Shown: positions 10,709 through 19,787, counted from the first letter of the stretch. The stretch is 64,000 nucleotides of DNA from Mangrovibacter yixingensis (GCF_020523985.1 NZ_JAIVKM010000001.1:1240001-1304000), one strand, 5' to 3'. Numbers and translations are program-made. Notes: generated from the letters alone by a model not told the origin.

Positions 10709-11749
10709 ATGAAAGACGTTATTCGGGTGGGTATTTTAGGGTATGGCTATGCGACAAAAACGTTCCACGCTCCATTGGTCGCGGGCACACCAGGTATGGA
10801 GTTGGCTGTAATCTCCAGTAGCGATGCCAGTAAAGTTCACGCTGACTGGCCCAATGTGTCAGTCGCTGATACCCCGGAAGCTGTTATTAATGCAGCCGAT
10901 ATTGATTTGGTAATAATCCCCACCCCGAATGATACCCATTTCCCGCTGGCCAAAGCTGCGCTTCTGGCAGGTAAACATGTGGTGGTGGATAAACCCTTCA
11001 CGGTGACGTTATCACAAGCCTGTGAACTGGATGCGTTGGCAAAACATACTGGTCTGTTACTTTCTGTCTTTCATAACCGCCGCTGGGACAGTGATTTTCT
11101 GACGCTTAAGTCGTTACTGGATGCAGGAAATCTGGGAGAGGTTGTGTATGTTGAATCCCATATGGATCGTTTCCGCCCACAGGTGCGTAACCGCTGGCGT
11201 GAACAAGCCGGTGCCGGTACAGGGATCTGGTACGATCTGGGGCCACATTTAATTGATCAAATGTTGGTGCTGTTTGGCATGCCAGTGAGCATCCAGGTTG
11301 ACCTGGCTCAGTTGCGCCCAGGGGCACAAACCACTGATTATTTCCATGCTGTACTAACATGGCCACAGCATAAAGTGGTATTGCATAGCACAATGTTGGC
11401 AGCGGCAGAAACTGCGCGTTACACCGTTCATGGTACTCGTGGTAGTTATGTGAAATATGGTGTAGATCCCCAGGAAGACAGGTTAAAAGCAGGGGAGCGC
11501 CCACCCAAGGACGACTGGGGCTATGACATGCGTGATGGCGTTTTAACGGTTGCCCGTGGCGACACCATCGATGAAACGCCGGTGCTGACTGTACCCGGGA
11601 ATTATCCTGCGTATTATGCTGCAATTCGCGATGCGCTCAATGGTAAGGGCGAAAACCCGGTTCCGGCAAGCCAGGCTATAAAAGTAATGGAACTGATTGA
11701 GATGGGTATTGAATCAGCACGTCACCGTACTACCCTCTGTCTGGTGTAA
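10709..11749 (+). CDS. ydgJ: YdgJ, Gfo/Idh/MocA-family oxidoreductase
   Basis: This 346-residue NAD(P)-dependent oxidoreductase has an N-terminal Rossmann fold starting VGILGYGYATKTFHAPL (GxGxx(A) motif, residues 7-23) and the family motif DKPFTVT near residue 98 with its catalytic Lys. The C-terminal alpha/beta substrate domain includes GIWYDLGPHLIDQ. Length and position match E. coli YdgJ. The physiological substrate is unknown; relatives act on inositol or sugar derivatives. The start is preceded by AAGGAACGAG. Confidence 0.9.
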   Translation: MKDVIRVGILGYGYATKTFHAPLVAGTPGMELAVISSSDASKVHADWPNVSVADTPEAVINAADIDLVIIPTPNDTHFPLAKAALLAGKHVVVDKPFTVTLSQACELDALAKHTGLLLSVFHNRRWDSDFLTLKSLLDAGNLGEVVYVESHMDRFRPQVRNRWREQAGAGTGIWYDLGPHLIDQMLVLFGMPVSIQVDLAQLRPGAQTTDYFHAVLTWPQHKVVLHSTMLAAAETARYTVHGTRGSYVKYGVDPQEDRLKAGERPPKDDWGYDMRDGVLTVARGDTIDETPVLTVPGNYPAYYAAIRDALNGKGENPVPASQAIKVMELIEMGIESARHRTTLCLV

Positions 11750-11927
11750 CGTCTTGTTGGTAGTGCAATCCGGGCCTGGGTCATTTTGCGTGGTTTGCAC
11801 AGCCTGTTACATTACCTGTGTTCGCACATTCCCGTTTTTACAAGTATTAACAAGCCTCGCTTTTAACGTTGAGTCTGTTAGTTTCTGCCAGGCGTGAATC
11901 TGGCTTATTTATCTGCAAGGAAAAAGA

Positions 11928-12911
11928 ATGGATTGGTTCCAGCGCCTTAAAATTGACAAATTTTTGCTGGTAATGATTTGTGTTGTGGCTATCGCATCGG
12001 TATTACCTTGTGAAGGTTACATAAAAACAGGATTTGAGTACCTGACTACGGCCGCCATTGCATTGTTATTTTTTATGCACGGTGCGAAGTTATCCCGTGA
12101 TGCAATACTTGCTGGCGCAGGGCACTGGCGTTTGCATTTGGTGGTGTTTCTCAGCACTTTTGTCCTGTTTCCCATTTTAGGATTGGGGATGTCGGTACTG
12201 GAACCAGGCATTCTTAACCAGCCGCTTTATATGGGTTTTTTGTACTTATGTGCATTACCTGCCACAGTTCAGTCTGCCATTGCCTTCACGTCGGTAGCGG
12301 GTGGAAATGTGGCTGCCGCGGTATGCAGTGCATCAGCCTCCAGTATTCTGGGGATTTTCCTTTCTCCTGTATTAGTGGGCATGTTGATGAACACCCAGGA
12401 AGGGGCAACAGATACCCTGCATGCTATTGGTAAAATTATTATGCAGTTGATGGTGCCATTTGTGCTCGGGCATTTATCGCGCCCACTTATTGGCCGTTGG
12501 GTTGATAAGCATAAGAAACTCATCAATATTACCGACCGGTCATCAATTTTGTTGGTTGTCTATGTGGCATTCAGCGAAGCCGTGGTGGGGGGAATTTGGC
12601 ATCAAATCGATGCTCTGGCACTGTTATGGGTAGTTGTGTGCTCTATTGTGTTGCTGACTATTGTTCTGGTCATCAATACCTGGGCTGCTCGCCTGCTGGG
12701 CTTTAATACTGAAGATGAAATTACCATTGTCTTTTGTGGCTCGAAGAAAAGCCTGGCAAATGGTATCCCGATGGCAAATGTCCTGTTCCCGGTTAGCACT
12801 GTGGGCATTATGGTGCTGCCGCTTATGATCTTTCACCAAATCCAGCTAATGGTGTGTGCTGTATTGGCTCAACGTTACGCCAGAAGGCTGAAAAAACCGT
12901 CACCTAAGTGA
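11928..12911 (+). CDS. YfeH-like putative solute:sodium/proton symporter (SBF-like)
   Basis: This 327-residue protein has about nine to ten hydrophobic segments and belongs to the bile acid:sodium symporter-like family to which E. coli YfeH belongs. Conserved patches include FFMHGAKLS, ALPATVQSAIAFTS and FCGSKKSLANGIPMA, the last two matching the discontinuous helices of this fold. The substrate is unknown. E. coli K-12 has no such gene between ydgJ and add, so it is an insertion relative to that genome. AAGGAAAAAG precedes the start. The stop codon lies inside the left hairpin that flanks the 140-bp repeat element. Confidence 0.82.
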   Translation: MDWFQRLKIDKFLLVMICVVAIASVLPCEGYIKTGFEYLTTAAIALLFFMHGAKLSRDAILAGAGHWRLHLVVFLSTFVLFPILGLGMSVLEPGILNQPLYMGFLYLCALPATVQSAIAFTSVAGGNVAAAVCSASASSILGIFLSPVLVGMLMNTQEGATDTLHAIGKIIMQLMVPFVLGHLSRPLIGRWVDKHKKLINITDRSSILLVVYVAFSEAVVGGIWHQIDALALLWVVVCSIVLLTIVLVINTWAARLLGFNTEDEITIVFCGSKKSLANGIPMANVLFPVSTVGIMVLPLMIFHQIQLMVCAVLAQRYARRLKKPSPK

Positions 12912-12917
12912 CGGGTT
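12895..12917. terminator. Left flanking hairpin of element copy 1, overlapping a stop codon
   Basis: The stem CCGTCAC/GTGACGG with loop CTAA includes the last codons and TGA stop of the YfeH-like gene. It is nearly identical to the hairpin at 13058-13081 on the other side of the repeat element. Confidence 0.7.
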
Positions 12918-13057
12918 CAGATTGATGAAAAAGAAGGGAAAAGCGTGGTTTTCCTTTCTTTTTTGTTAGCAGCTGAAAATCAATGAATTGATTTTCCTGG
13001 TTTTTATTGGCTTATATCCTCTTTTTCTGTGCGGACATGAGGTTTGTCATCAGACAC
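12918..13057 (+). mobile_element. 140-bp terminator-associated repeat element, copy 1
   Basis: This copy is about 85-90 percent alike by eye to 14807-14946 and to the reverse complement of 56795-56935. It starts CAGATTGATGAAAAAG and ends GTTTGTCATCAGACAC, with short imperfect terminal inversion TGATGA/TCATCA. Two stem-loops are visible. Stem A is at 12928-12963 (15 bp with one G-T pair, loop GCGTGG) and stem B is at 12975-12996 (near-palindrome GAAAATCAAT/ATTGATTTTC). No protein of credible size is encoded. It lies between convergent genes (YfeH-like and add). Confidence 0.8.
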
Positions 13058-13081
13058 AACCCGTCACCTAAGTGGCGGGTT
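13058..13081. terminator. Right flanking hairpin of element copy 1
   Basis: The stem CCCGTCAC/GTGGCGGG has loop CTAA. It repeats the sequence around the YfeH-like stop with one indel and one substitution. It lies just after the add stop and probably serves as the add terminator. Confidence 0.7.
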
Positions 13082-13089
13082 GGGCTGGG

Positions 13090-14091
13090 TTAACGGGCGC
13101 TGGCCTTGTGGCGTAGCACCTGTTTTTCTTCATTTGAAAGGAACGCAATTTCCAGCCCATTTTCCTGAGCCTTGCGAATCTGTTCGCGAGACAGGCCAGC
13201 AGCAGGGGCCGCATATTCGTATTCATGGCGAATATCAACGCCCTGTACTGCAGGGTCATCAGAATTAATCGTTGCCAACACTCCGTGGTTCAGGAATGTT
13301 TTTAGTGGGTGAGCCGCAATGGTGCTAACAGTGCTGGTCTGGATATTAGACGTAATACAGGATTCAATCCCAATACGATGCTCTGCCAGATAATCCATTA
13401 GTGCCGGGTCTTCAATAGCTTTAACGCCGTGTCCAATCCGCTCAGCACCCAGCTCTTGAATGGCCTGCCAAATACTTTCTGGCCCTGCGGCTTCCCCTGC
13501 ATGGATAGTGATTCGCCAGCCCACATCACGGGCTTTACGGAAGTGTTCACGAAAGCGGTTTCCTGGAAAACCCAGCTCATCGCCAGCCAAATCCAGTGCA
13601 GTAATGCCATCCCGATGAGCCAGTAATCCGTCCAATTCTTTCTGGCAGGCATCTTCACCAAATGTCCGGCTCAGAATACCGGTGAGCCTGGCAATAACCC
13701 CAAAATCTTTTTGCCCCTGGCGTACACCATCGATAACGGCTTCAACAACGCCCGCAATAGGGAGATTATGCGCCATCGCCATATAACCTGGCGAAAAGCG
13801 TAATTCGACATAATCCAGCCCCTGCAAGGCGGCATCTTCCATATTTTCCCAAGCTATGCGACGGCAAGCTTCCAGTGAACCGAGCACTTTGACACCCCAG
13901 TCTAATTTTGACAAAAAACTGACAAGGTCTGGCTCAGTTGATGTTACCTGCACATGAGGGATCAGTGCATCGAGTGTTTGGGCGGGTAAGGCTATATTGA
14001 ATTCACGTCCAAGACTCAGAATCGTGCCTGCGCGGATATTACCGTCAAGGTGGCGGTGCAAGTCTGTTAACGGGAGGGTGGTATCAATCAT
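13090..14091 (-). CDS. add: Adenosine deaminase
   Basis: This 333-residue zinc enzyme, the same length as E. coli Add, deaminates adenosine and deoxyadenosine to inosine forms in purine salvage. Zinc ligands are in HRHLDGN (residues 12-18). The catalytic region [12 protein letters not shown] lies near residue 197, and the Asp pair is in NSDDPAVQG near residue 278. An upstream frame extension (to 14124) was rejected because the family begins [10 protein letters not shown]. The gene neighbours ydgJ as in E. coli, but with an extra transporter in between. Confidence 0.96.
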   Translation of the reverse strand: MIDTTLPLTDLHRHLDGNIRAGTILSLGREFNIALPAQTLDALIPHVQVTSTEPDLVSFLSKLDWGVKVLGSLEACRRIAWENMEDAALQGLDYVELRFSPGYMAMAHNLPIAGVVEAVIDGVRQGQKDFGVIARLTGILSRTFGEDACQKELDGLLAHRDGITALDLAGDELGFPGNRFREHFRKARDVGWRITIHAGEAAGPESIWQAIQELGAERIGHGVKAIEDPALMDYLAEHRIGIESCITSNIQTSTVSTIAAHPLKTFLNHGVLATINSDDPAVQGVDIRHEYEYAAPAAGLSREQIRKAQENGLEIAFLSNEEKQVLRHKASAR

Positions 14092-14198
14092 GGTCGCACT
14101 CATTTCAGGTAAAGTGCATAACATTATAAAGCCACAACCGGCAGTGTGCGCAAGTTACCTTACATGTTGCGCACACTGGCTGAGCAGGGAATAACCGA

Positions 14199-14693
14199 TT
14201 AAATAAATTTTTCCATTAACCAGATAGCGAACTGCTGGCCACGTAATTCTGCCTGGATTGGGTGTACAACCTGGAAACCTTGCGCGAGGAAAAAAGGCCT
14301 GGCGGTTTCACTGGCTTCAACAAATACACGTCTCAGGGATTGCTGGTTTGCCAGCCACAGTAAGTGATTTAATAATAAACGGCCGATTCCCTGGCGCTGG
14401 TAGCGGTAATCACAAAAGAAACAGTGAATCAGCCCTGAAGGCTGTACATCACCCCAGGCAAGCAGGGTTTGTGTAGCCGTATCCTCCACGACCCATGGAT
14501 TATGATCCCGGATGAGTTTTTCCCACCAATTAGGATCTGGCTCTGACGGGGCCCAGGCATCAAGCTGAGCGGGGGTGTAATCACGGCAATTAACCAAATG
14601 AACAGTATGCCATGTGAGCGACCATAACCGGTTAATGTCTTCATCACGCCACAGGCGAATAATCCGTTCTACCGCTGTGCAACTGTTGGGCAT
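14199..14693 (-). CDS. GNAT-family N-acetyltransferase of unknown substrate
   Basis: This 164-residue acetyltransferase has a motif-A acetyl-CoA loop YRYQRQGIGRLLLNHL (around residues 97-112) and a C-terminal FLAQGFQVV segment where GNAT enzymes place the end of the fold. AAGGA lies six bases before the ATG at 14693; the ATG two codons upstream abuts that site and is less likely. I do not recognise a named orthologue. It lies between add and ydgA, apparently alone. Confidence 0.75.
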   Translation of the reverse strand: MPNSCTAVERIIRLWRDEDINRLWSLTWHTVHLVNCRDYTPAQLDAWAPSEPDPNWWEKLIRDHNPWVVEDTATQTLLAWGDVQPSGLIHCFFCDYRYQRQGIGRLLLNHLLWLANQQSLRRVFVEASETARPFFLAQGFQVVHPIQAELRGQQFAIWLMEKFI

Positions 14694-14785
14694 ATGCATT
14701 CCTTATGCATCATGAAGGGCTGCGGCACACAGTAAGGCTATCTGGCGCATGCTGCAAGGGGAGCCCTAAGAGGATATGAAACAAA

Positions 14786-14806
14786 CAAGGCACCGGTTGG
14801 TGCCTT
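14786..14806. terminator. Left flanking hairpin of element copy 2
   Basis: The stem AAGGCACC/GGTGCCTT has loop GGTT. The stem is identical to the one at 14947-14967; only the loop differs. Its outer side has an A-rich tract (GAAACAAACAAGG). Confidence 0.7.
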
Positions 14807-14946
14807 CAGATTGATGAAAAAGAAGGAAAAAACGTGGTTTTTCCTTCTTTTTAGTTAGTAGCCGAAAATCAATTAATTGATTTTCCTGGTTTTTTATGGG
14901 GTGGCATCCCCTCGTCCTGTACGGACATGAGGTTTGTCATCAGACT
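14807..14946 (+). mobile_element. 140-bp terminator-associated repeat element, copy 2
   Basis: This copy has the same length and end sequences as copy 1. Stem A at 14817-14852 is a perfect 15-bp stem (AAAAAGAAGGAAAAA paired with its complement, loop ACGTGG). Stem B at 14864-14885 is GAAAATCAATTAATTGATTTTC-like, a perfect palindrome. The segment at 14896-14925 differs most from the other copies but keeps a short stem (GTCC/GGAC). It lies between ydgA and the acetyltransferase gene, downstream of ydgA. Confidence 0.8.
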
Positions 14947-14967
14947 CAAGGCACCGCCTGGTGCCTT
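14947..14967 (-). terminator. Right flanking hairpin of element copy 2, probable ydgA terminator
   Basis: The stem AAGGCACC/GGTGCCTT has loop GCCT and is followed on the + strand by GTTTTTG. It lies 24 bases beyond the ydgA stop. With the A-rich outer side of the left hairpin it would form one longer terminator. Confidence 0.7.
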
Positions 14968-14991
14968 GTTTTTGCTGGCGTGAGAAATGCC

Positions 14992-16530
14992 TTATTGAGC
15001 TGGGGTTGCTTCTGGTTGAGCAGGGACTGCGGGTACGGCTGGAGCGGTGCCGTTGTCGTCCTGCATCGGTGGCATAATGTCGCCACCCAAACCAAACATG
15101 CCGACAAAATCACTTAATGGCATTTTTTGCCCGTTAAGCGTGATTTCACCGTTTGCATAATCCAGGCTGGTGGTGATGTTATTGTCTTTTACCGTTGTGA
15201 TCCGGAACATTTGCCCCATAGCTGCCAGGCCTTTGACCTGTTGTTCTGCAAGCTTCGTTGCCGCATCATCCTGATAACCTTCAATACGTGCCACCTGAGT
15301 CATCAGCTCAGTCGCCATATCCAGCGGGATAACCAGATTGCTGTCCAGATGCTTGATGTAACGGTCTGCAGCCTGGTTCAGGGTCTGTGGTTCAGCATTT
15401 TTGGCTGGGTCATTAAAGTTCAGATTTAGCGTAAAGCTGCTTTCGCCTTTGGCATTTTTCCAACTCAAAGGTGAGATATGAATAGCCGGCTCGCCTTTCA
15501 GTAATTCCGGCAGACCAGCAGCCAGAGTCTCAACCAGTTTTTGCTGATAACGATCTGAATTCTCAGCAACATCAGGCTGGGCCATTAATGCTTCTACTTG
15601 CTGATTATACTGTTCGCGGAACTTGTGCAATGCAGCGCCATCCAGATTGCTGACAGCCAAAGAGAGCTTCCCACTGCCCAGGTTCTGGTTTTGTACTTGC
15701 AGGTCATCCAGTGCGTAGTCAATCTGCCCGGCCAGATGTTTACCATCGGCAGTAGGTTCAGATTTAGCGGCGATACTCAGCTCACCCAACTGCGCCATTT
15801 CTTTGCCTTCCACATTCAGCTTGAGGCCTTTTGCTTTCAAGGATTGGCTACCAACACGCTCAGCAAACTGGCTGATGTGCGTTTCACCACTGGCGCTGAT
15901 ACCGCTAATAGCTACACCCACTTTCTGGTCAAATTCATTGACGCTGTCAATCTGCAGGCCGCCAAGGTCACCGCTGCTGGAAATTTTATCGCCTTGTTTA
16001 TCAACGTTTACATCGAATTTCCCGCCAGCAAAAGCAACTTTATATGGAGCCTTGTCATAATTCAGTGGCTCAAGCGTAACGCCTGAATCGGTGTCACCGC
16101 TGTAACTGATTCGGGTATCGACTACCACGGGAGACTTGCCCTGAGTCAGCGCAAAAATTTGTTTAGTGGTGTCATTATTGACCAGTGTGGTTTTTACTGA
16201 TGCCATAGATGGCACGATGCTTCCCGGGAAGGGCCCGTGGCGCAAGGTTTCATCCAGCACAATTTCTTTGCCTTCCGGCAGAAAAGAGGCGTTTGCACCG
16301 GCTTGTGATTTAATGACGAGTTGCACATGGCTTGAGAAAACACCACGTTGGTATTCACGCGGGCTGACAGTCAGCGCAGCAAGGGGGGCGATTTTTTTCA
16401 GTTGTGCATTCAACTGGGCGATGGCCTCGTCCGTATGGCTTTCAATCATTTTCCCCGTGTACCAGGATGCACCTGCCCACACCACACCCAGAGCGACAAC
16501 AACGCCCACCGCAACCATCGATTTTTTCAT
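14992..16530 (-). CDS. ydgA: YdgA, DUF945 family protein
   Basis: This 512-residue protein begins with a signal anchor (MKKSMVAVGVVVALGVVWAG) and continues as a long extracytoplasmic beta-rich domain. YHRGVFSS-like segment YQRGVFSSHVQL and the C-terminal TTSLDYANGEITLNGQKM match E. coli YdgA. E. coli YdgA is 502 residues; here the Pro/Ala-rich C-terminal tail is slightly longer. The function is not established; the protein is associated with the inner membrane in E. coli. It lies downstream of manA on the same strand. Confidence 0.9.
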   Translation of the reverse strand: MKKSMVAVGVVVALGVVWAGASWYTGKMIESHTDEAIAQLNAQLKKIAPLAALTVSPREYQRGVFSSHVQLVIKSQAGANASFLPEGKEIVLDETLRHGPFPGSIVPSMASVKTTLVNNDTTKQIFALTQGKSPVVVDTRISYSGDTDSGVTLEPLNYDKAPYKVAFAGGKFDVNVDKQGDKISSSGDLGGLQIDSVNEFDQKVGVAISGISASGETHISQFAERVGSQSLKAKGLKLNVEGKEMAQLGELSIAAKSEPTADGKHLAGQIDYALDDLQVQNQNLGSGKLSLAVSNLDGAALHKFREQYNQQVEALMAQPDVAENSDRYQQKLVETLAAGLPELLKGEPAIHISPLSWKNAKGESSFTLNLNFNDPAKNAEPQTLNQAADRYIKHLDSNLVIPLDMATELMTQVARIEGYQDDAATKLAEQQVKGLAAMGQMFRITTVKDNNITTSLDYANGEITLNGQKMPLSDFVGMFGLGGDIMPPMQDDNGTAPAVPAVPAQPEATPAQ

Positions 16531-16553
16531 TAAACCATCCCTATTAACAGTTA

Positions 16554-16572
16554 GCCGGGCAAAACGCCCGGC
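16554..16572 (-). terminator. GC-rich hairpin between manA and ydgA
   Basis: A perfect 7-bp stem GCCGGGC/GCCCGGC with a 5-base loop lies after manA and before ydgA. It lacks a minus-strand T tract, so it may attenuate rather than end transcription. Confidence 0.4.
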
Positions 16573-16623
16573 CAGATAAGCAATCTATGCAGCTTATCAA
16601 TCCTGAGGTAAAAAATCAGTACC

Positions 16624-17802
16624 TTAGTTAAGTTTGTTATATACGCGTGCCAACCTTCCGCTGCCAGTCACCTCGACATTGGGCTCGTTGGCGGGAATAA
16701 ACGCCGACTCACCAGGTTTCAGCACCAGTGATTCACTGCCAGATTGCAGGCGTGCTTCACCTTCAACACAAAATACAATTGCAGCACTGTCTTGCTGTAA
16801 AACTTGGGGTTGCATCGCCAGGCTATGTAATGAAAATGCGAAATCATCGACCGGGATAGGGAATTCCAATGTGTCAGCGTCCCGAACGGGTTGAGTCAAC
16901 AGTGAACCGGCGGCGCGAGGCTCAAATTTTACATTGGCGACCAGTTCAGGAATATCAATGTATTTGGGTGTCAGCCCGGCGCGCAGGACGTTATCTGAGT
17001 TTGCCATGACCTCCAGAGCCACACCATCCAGATAAGCATGTGGTGTTTCGGCGAACAAGAACATCGCTTCCCCCGGCGCCAGTTCCACCACATTAAGCAG
17101 TAACGGGGAAAATAACCCGCTGTCGTCCGGGTATATGGTGGCAATTTTGCGAATGGTATCCCACGGTTGGCCTGTTTTCCCGTCAAGCACGGCGTTAAGG
17201 CAGGTAAGTGCGTGCTGTTTTTCCTGCTGTGGCATGCTCAGTAGTGCGGCGAATAGTGTTTGCATATGGCTGGCATCAGGGGTTGCCAAAAATGCCGCGA
17301 TTGCCGGGTGTGCATCTGCCAGAGGGGCCAGCAGTGCCGCACTGTCGCTAAACTCCCGGAAGGCGTTCATGGCCAGAAATGGCGTTAACGCAAATACCAG
17401 TTCAGGTTTGTGATTCGGATCTTTGTAGTTACGTTCCGGGGCGTTGAGAGGAATACCTGCGGCGTTCTCGCGAGCGAAACCTTCTTCAGAAGCCTGTTTA
17501 TTCGGGTGCACCTGGATGGAAAGTGGTTGTGCGGCGCAGAGCACTTTGAACAAATAGGGCAGTTCGCCAAAACGTTGTGAAACAGCCTGCCCCAGAAGGG
17601 CATCTGGTTGTTGGGCAATGACGTCACGCAGTGCGAGTTTTTCACCCTGGCGTGTTTCGATAAACGAACTGCTTTTCGGGTGCGCGCCCATCCACAATTC
17701 CGCCATCGGTTGCTGTTTTGCATTGGCGATACCATACAATTCGGTTAATGCCGTTTTACTGCCCCATGCGTAGTTTTGCACTGAATTGATGAGTTTTTGC
17801 AT
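16624..17802 (-). CDS. manA: Mannose-6-phosphate isomerase (type I, zinc)
   Basis: This 392-residue cytoplasmic enzyme interconverts mannose 6-phosphate and fructose 6-phosphate. Zinc-binding residues occur in SIQVHPNKQ near residue 98, and the family signature is YKDPNHKPELVFAL near residue 131. The start at 17802 (MQKLINSVQNYAWG) matches the family; an upstream in-frame extension to 17862 was rejected. The gene is divergent from fumA. Confidence 0.96.
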   Translation of the reverse strand: MQKLINSVQNYAWGSKTALTELYGIANAKQQPMAELWMGAHPKSSSFIETRQGEKLALRDVIAQQPDALLGQAVSQRFGELPYLFKVLCAAQPLSIQVHPNKQASEEGFARENAAGIPLNAPERNYKDPNHKPELVFALTPFLAMNAFREFSDSAALLAPLADAHPAIAAFLATPDASHMQTLFAALLSMPQQEKQHALTCLNAVLDGKTGQPWDTIRKIATIYPDDSGLFSPLLLNVVELAPGEAMFLFAETPHAYLDGVALEVMANSDNVLRAGLTPKYIDIPELVANVKFEPRAAGSLLTQPVRDADTLEFPIPVDDFAFSLHSLAMQPQVLQQDSAAIVFCVEGEARLQSGSESLVLKPGESAFIPANEPNVEVTGSGRLARVYNKLN

Positions 17803-18104
17803 AATCAGGCCCTCTAATAAAAAGGGATTACCACAGCACCAGATAACCTCACCGGAGCACATAACTTATGCCCTGTAGAACTGCGAGATGGCTGAATGCG
17901 AATGTGCTAATCAATTGAGATAGAATAATTTCCCGCTATTAAAGCAGTTTCTGCCAGCCAGAGTAACTGTGGAGACAAAAAGTCGTATTAATCTCAGCTT
18001 TTGTTAAAAAAATGTGTACACTTGATTGGTTACTTGTGATTGCCGCGTGGATTCAGTGCGGAGCGCTGGAATGCAATATACCGGATTTAGTGAGTGAGAT
18101 AACA
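17803..18104. other. Divergent promoter region manA / fumA
   Basis: This 302-base region must carry promoters for both genes. I see no site that I could assign with confidence to ArcA, CRP or Fnr, which regulate fumA in E. coli. There is no credible small gene; an in-frame 31-codon extension upstream of fumA is judged non-coding. Confidence 0.35.
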
Positions 18105-19754
18105 ATGTCGAGCAAACCCTTCTACTATCAGAATCCTTTTCCTGTAGCGAAAGACGATACCGAATACTATCTGTTAACCAAAGACTATGTCTCTGTCAGT
18201 GAGTTCGATGGCGAAAGCGTCCTGAAAGTGGACCCGAAAGCCCTGACCCTGCTGGCCCAGCACGCATTCCGCGATGCCGCTTTCCTGCTGCGCCCGTCGC
18301 ACCAGAAACAGGTGGCCGCCATTCTCAGCGACCCGCAGGCCAGTGAAAACGACAAATATGTGGCGCTGCAGTTCCTGCGTAACTCAGAAATCGCTGCCCG
18401 TGGCGTGCTGCCCACCTGCCAGGATACCGGCACCGCCATCATCATGGGGAAAAAAGGCCAGCGCGTCTGGACTGGCGGCGGCGATGAAGCGGCCCTGGCT
18501 CAGGGGGTGTACAACACTTACACCGAAGAAAACCTGCGTTATTCCCAGAACGCCCCGCTGGATATGTACAAAGAAGTCAACACCGGCACCAACCTGCCAG
18601 CCCAGATTGACCTCTACAGCGTGGATGGCGACGAATACAAATTCCTGTGCATCGCCAAAGGCGGCGGTTCAGCCAACAAAACCTACCTGTACCAGGAAAC
18701 CAAAGCGCTTATCACCCCGGCCAAACTGAAAAATTACCTGGTGGAAAAAATGCGTACCCTGGGTACCGCAGCCTGCCCGCCATACCATATCGCTTTTGTG
18801 ATTGGCGGGACTTCTGCTGAAAGCACCCTGAAAACGGTGAAACTGGCATCCACCCGTTATTACGACGGCCTGCCCACCGAAGGCAACGAACACGGCCAGG
18901 CGTTCCGCGATGTACAACTGGAACAGGAACTGATGACCGAAGCACAGAACCTGGGCCTTGGAGCACAGTTTGGCGGTAAATACTTTGCTCACGATATCCG
19001 GGTTATTCGCCTGCCGCGCCACGGTGCATCCTGCCCGGTCGGGATGGGCGTGTCCTGCTCCGCTGACCGTAACGTGAAAGCGAAAATCAACCGCGAAGGT
19101 ATCTGGATTGAGAAGCTGGAAGATAACCCCGGCCAGTACATCCCGGCAGCGCTGCGCGGCGAAAATGAAGGCGAAGTGGTGAAAGTGGACCTGAACCGCC
19201 CGATGAGCGAAATTCTGCAACAACTGTCTCAGTTCCCGGTTTCCACCCGGCTTTCCCTGAATGGCACCATTATTGTCGGGCGCGATATTGCCCACGCCAA
19301 ACTGAAAGAGCTGCTGGACAGCGGTGAAGAACTGCCTCAGTACATCAAGGACCACCCGATTTATTACGCGGGCCCGGCCAAAACGCCGGAAGGTTATGCC
19401 TCAGGTTCTCTGGGCCCGACCACGGCCGGGCGTATGGATTCCTACGTGGATTTACTGCAGTCCCACGGTGGCAGCATGATTATGCTGGCGAAAGGTAACC
19501 GCAGCCAGCAGGTCACGGATGCCTGTAAGAAACATGGTGGTTTTTACCTGGGCAGCATAGGTGGCCCGGCTGCCGTACTGGCACAACAGAGTATCAAGAG
19601 CCTGGAGTGCGTGGCTTACCCGGAACTGGGTATGGAAGCTATCTGGAAAATCGAAGTGGAAGATTTCCCGGCGTTTATCCTGGTGGATGACAAAGGTAAT
19701 GATTTCTTCCAGCAGATCACCAGCAAATGCGATAACTGTGGAATAACGAAGTAA
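18105..19754 (+). CDS. fumA: Class I fumarate hydratase (iron-sulfur) FumA
   Basis: This 549-residue [4Fe-4S] enzyme of the TCA cycle hydrates fumarate to malate. Cluster-binding cysteines lie in [11 protein letters not shown] (near 105), the [11 protein letters not shown] segment (near 224) and [15 protein letters not shown] (near 318). The start [10 protein letters not shown] matches E. coli FumA; the longer frame from 18012 was rejected. From about 18220 the gene is clearly richer in G and C, with strong use of CTG, CCG and GCC codons, compared with its neighbours. That may reflect high expression or recombination. FumA rather than FumB is supported by the adjacent fumC and manA. Confidence 0.94.
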   Translation: MSSKPFYYQNPFPVAKDDTEYYLLTKDYVSVSEFDGESVLKVDPKALTLLAQHAFRDAAFLLRPSHQKQVAAILSDPQASENDKYVALQFLRNSEIAARGVLPTCQDTGTAIIMGKKGQRVWTGGGDEAALAQGVYNTYTEENLRYSQNAPLDMYKEVNTGTNLPAQIDLYSVDGDEYKFLCIAKGGGSANKTYLYQETKALITPAKLKNYLVEKMRTLGTAACPPYHIAFVIGGTSAESTLKTVKLASTRYYDGLPTEGNEHGQAFRDVQLEQELMTEAQNLGLGAQFGGKYFAHDIRVIRLPRHGASCPVGMGVSCSADRNVKAKINREGIWIEKLEDNPGQYIPAALRGENEGEVVKVDLNRPMSEILQQLSQFPVSTRLSLNGTIIVGRDIAHAKLKELLDSGEELPQYIKDHPIYYAGPAKTPEGYASGSLGPTTAGRMDSYVDLLQSHGGSMIMLAKGNRSQQVTDACKKHGGFYLGSIGGPAAVLAQQSIKSLECVAYPELGMEAIWKIEVEDFPAFILVDDKGNDFFQQITSKCDNCGITK

Positions 19755-19762
19755 CCTCCAAC

Positions 19763-19787
19763 GACAGACTGCGTCATGCAGTCTGTC
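19763..19787 (+). terminator. Hairpin after fumA
   Basis: A perfect 10-bp stem GACAGACTGC/GCAGTCTGTC with a 5-base loop begins 9 bases after the fumA stop and is followed by ATTCTGT. It probably ends or reduces fumA transcription before fumC. Confidence 0.6.

Noticed and set aside
12926-12970. Short MKKKGKAWF-type frame present in all three element copies
   Set aside because: It follows stem A exactly, lacks a ribosome site, and ends at different places in the copies, so it is most likely a by-product of the hairpin.
12918-13057. Element as a known ERIC or REP sequence
   Set aside because: It lacks the ERIC core text as I know it and the short REP palindrome; size and flank duplication also differ.
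18669-19355. 228-codon minus-strand frame inside fumA
   Set aside because: Antisense to a well-supported gene; strong codon bias in fumA removes stop codons from the opposite strand.
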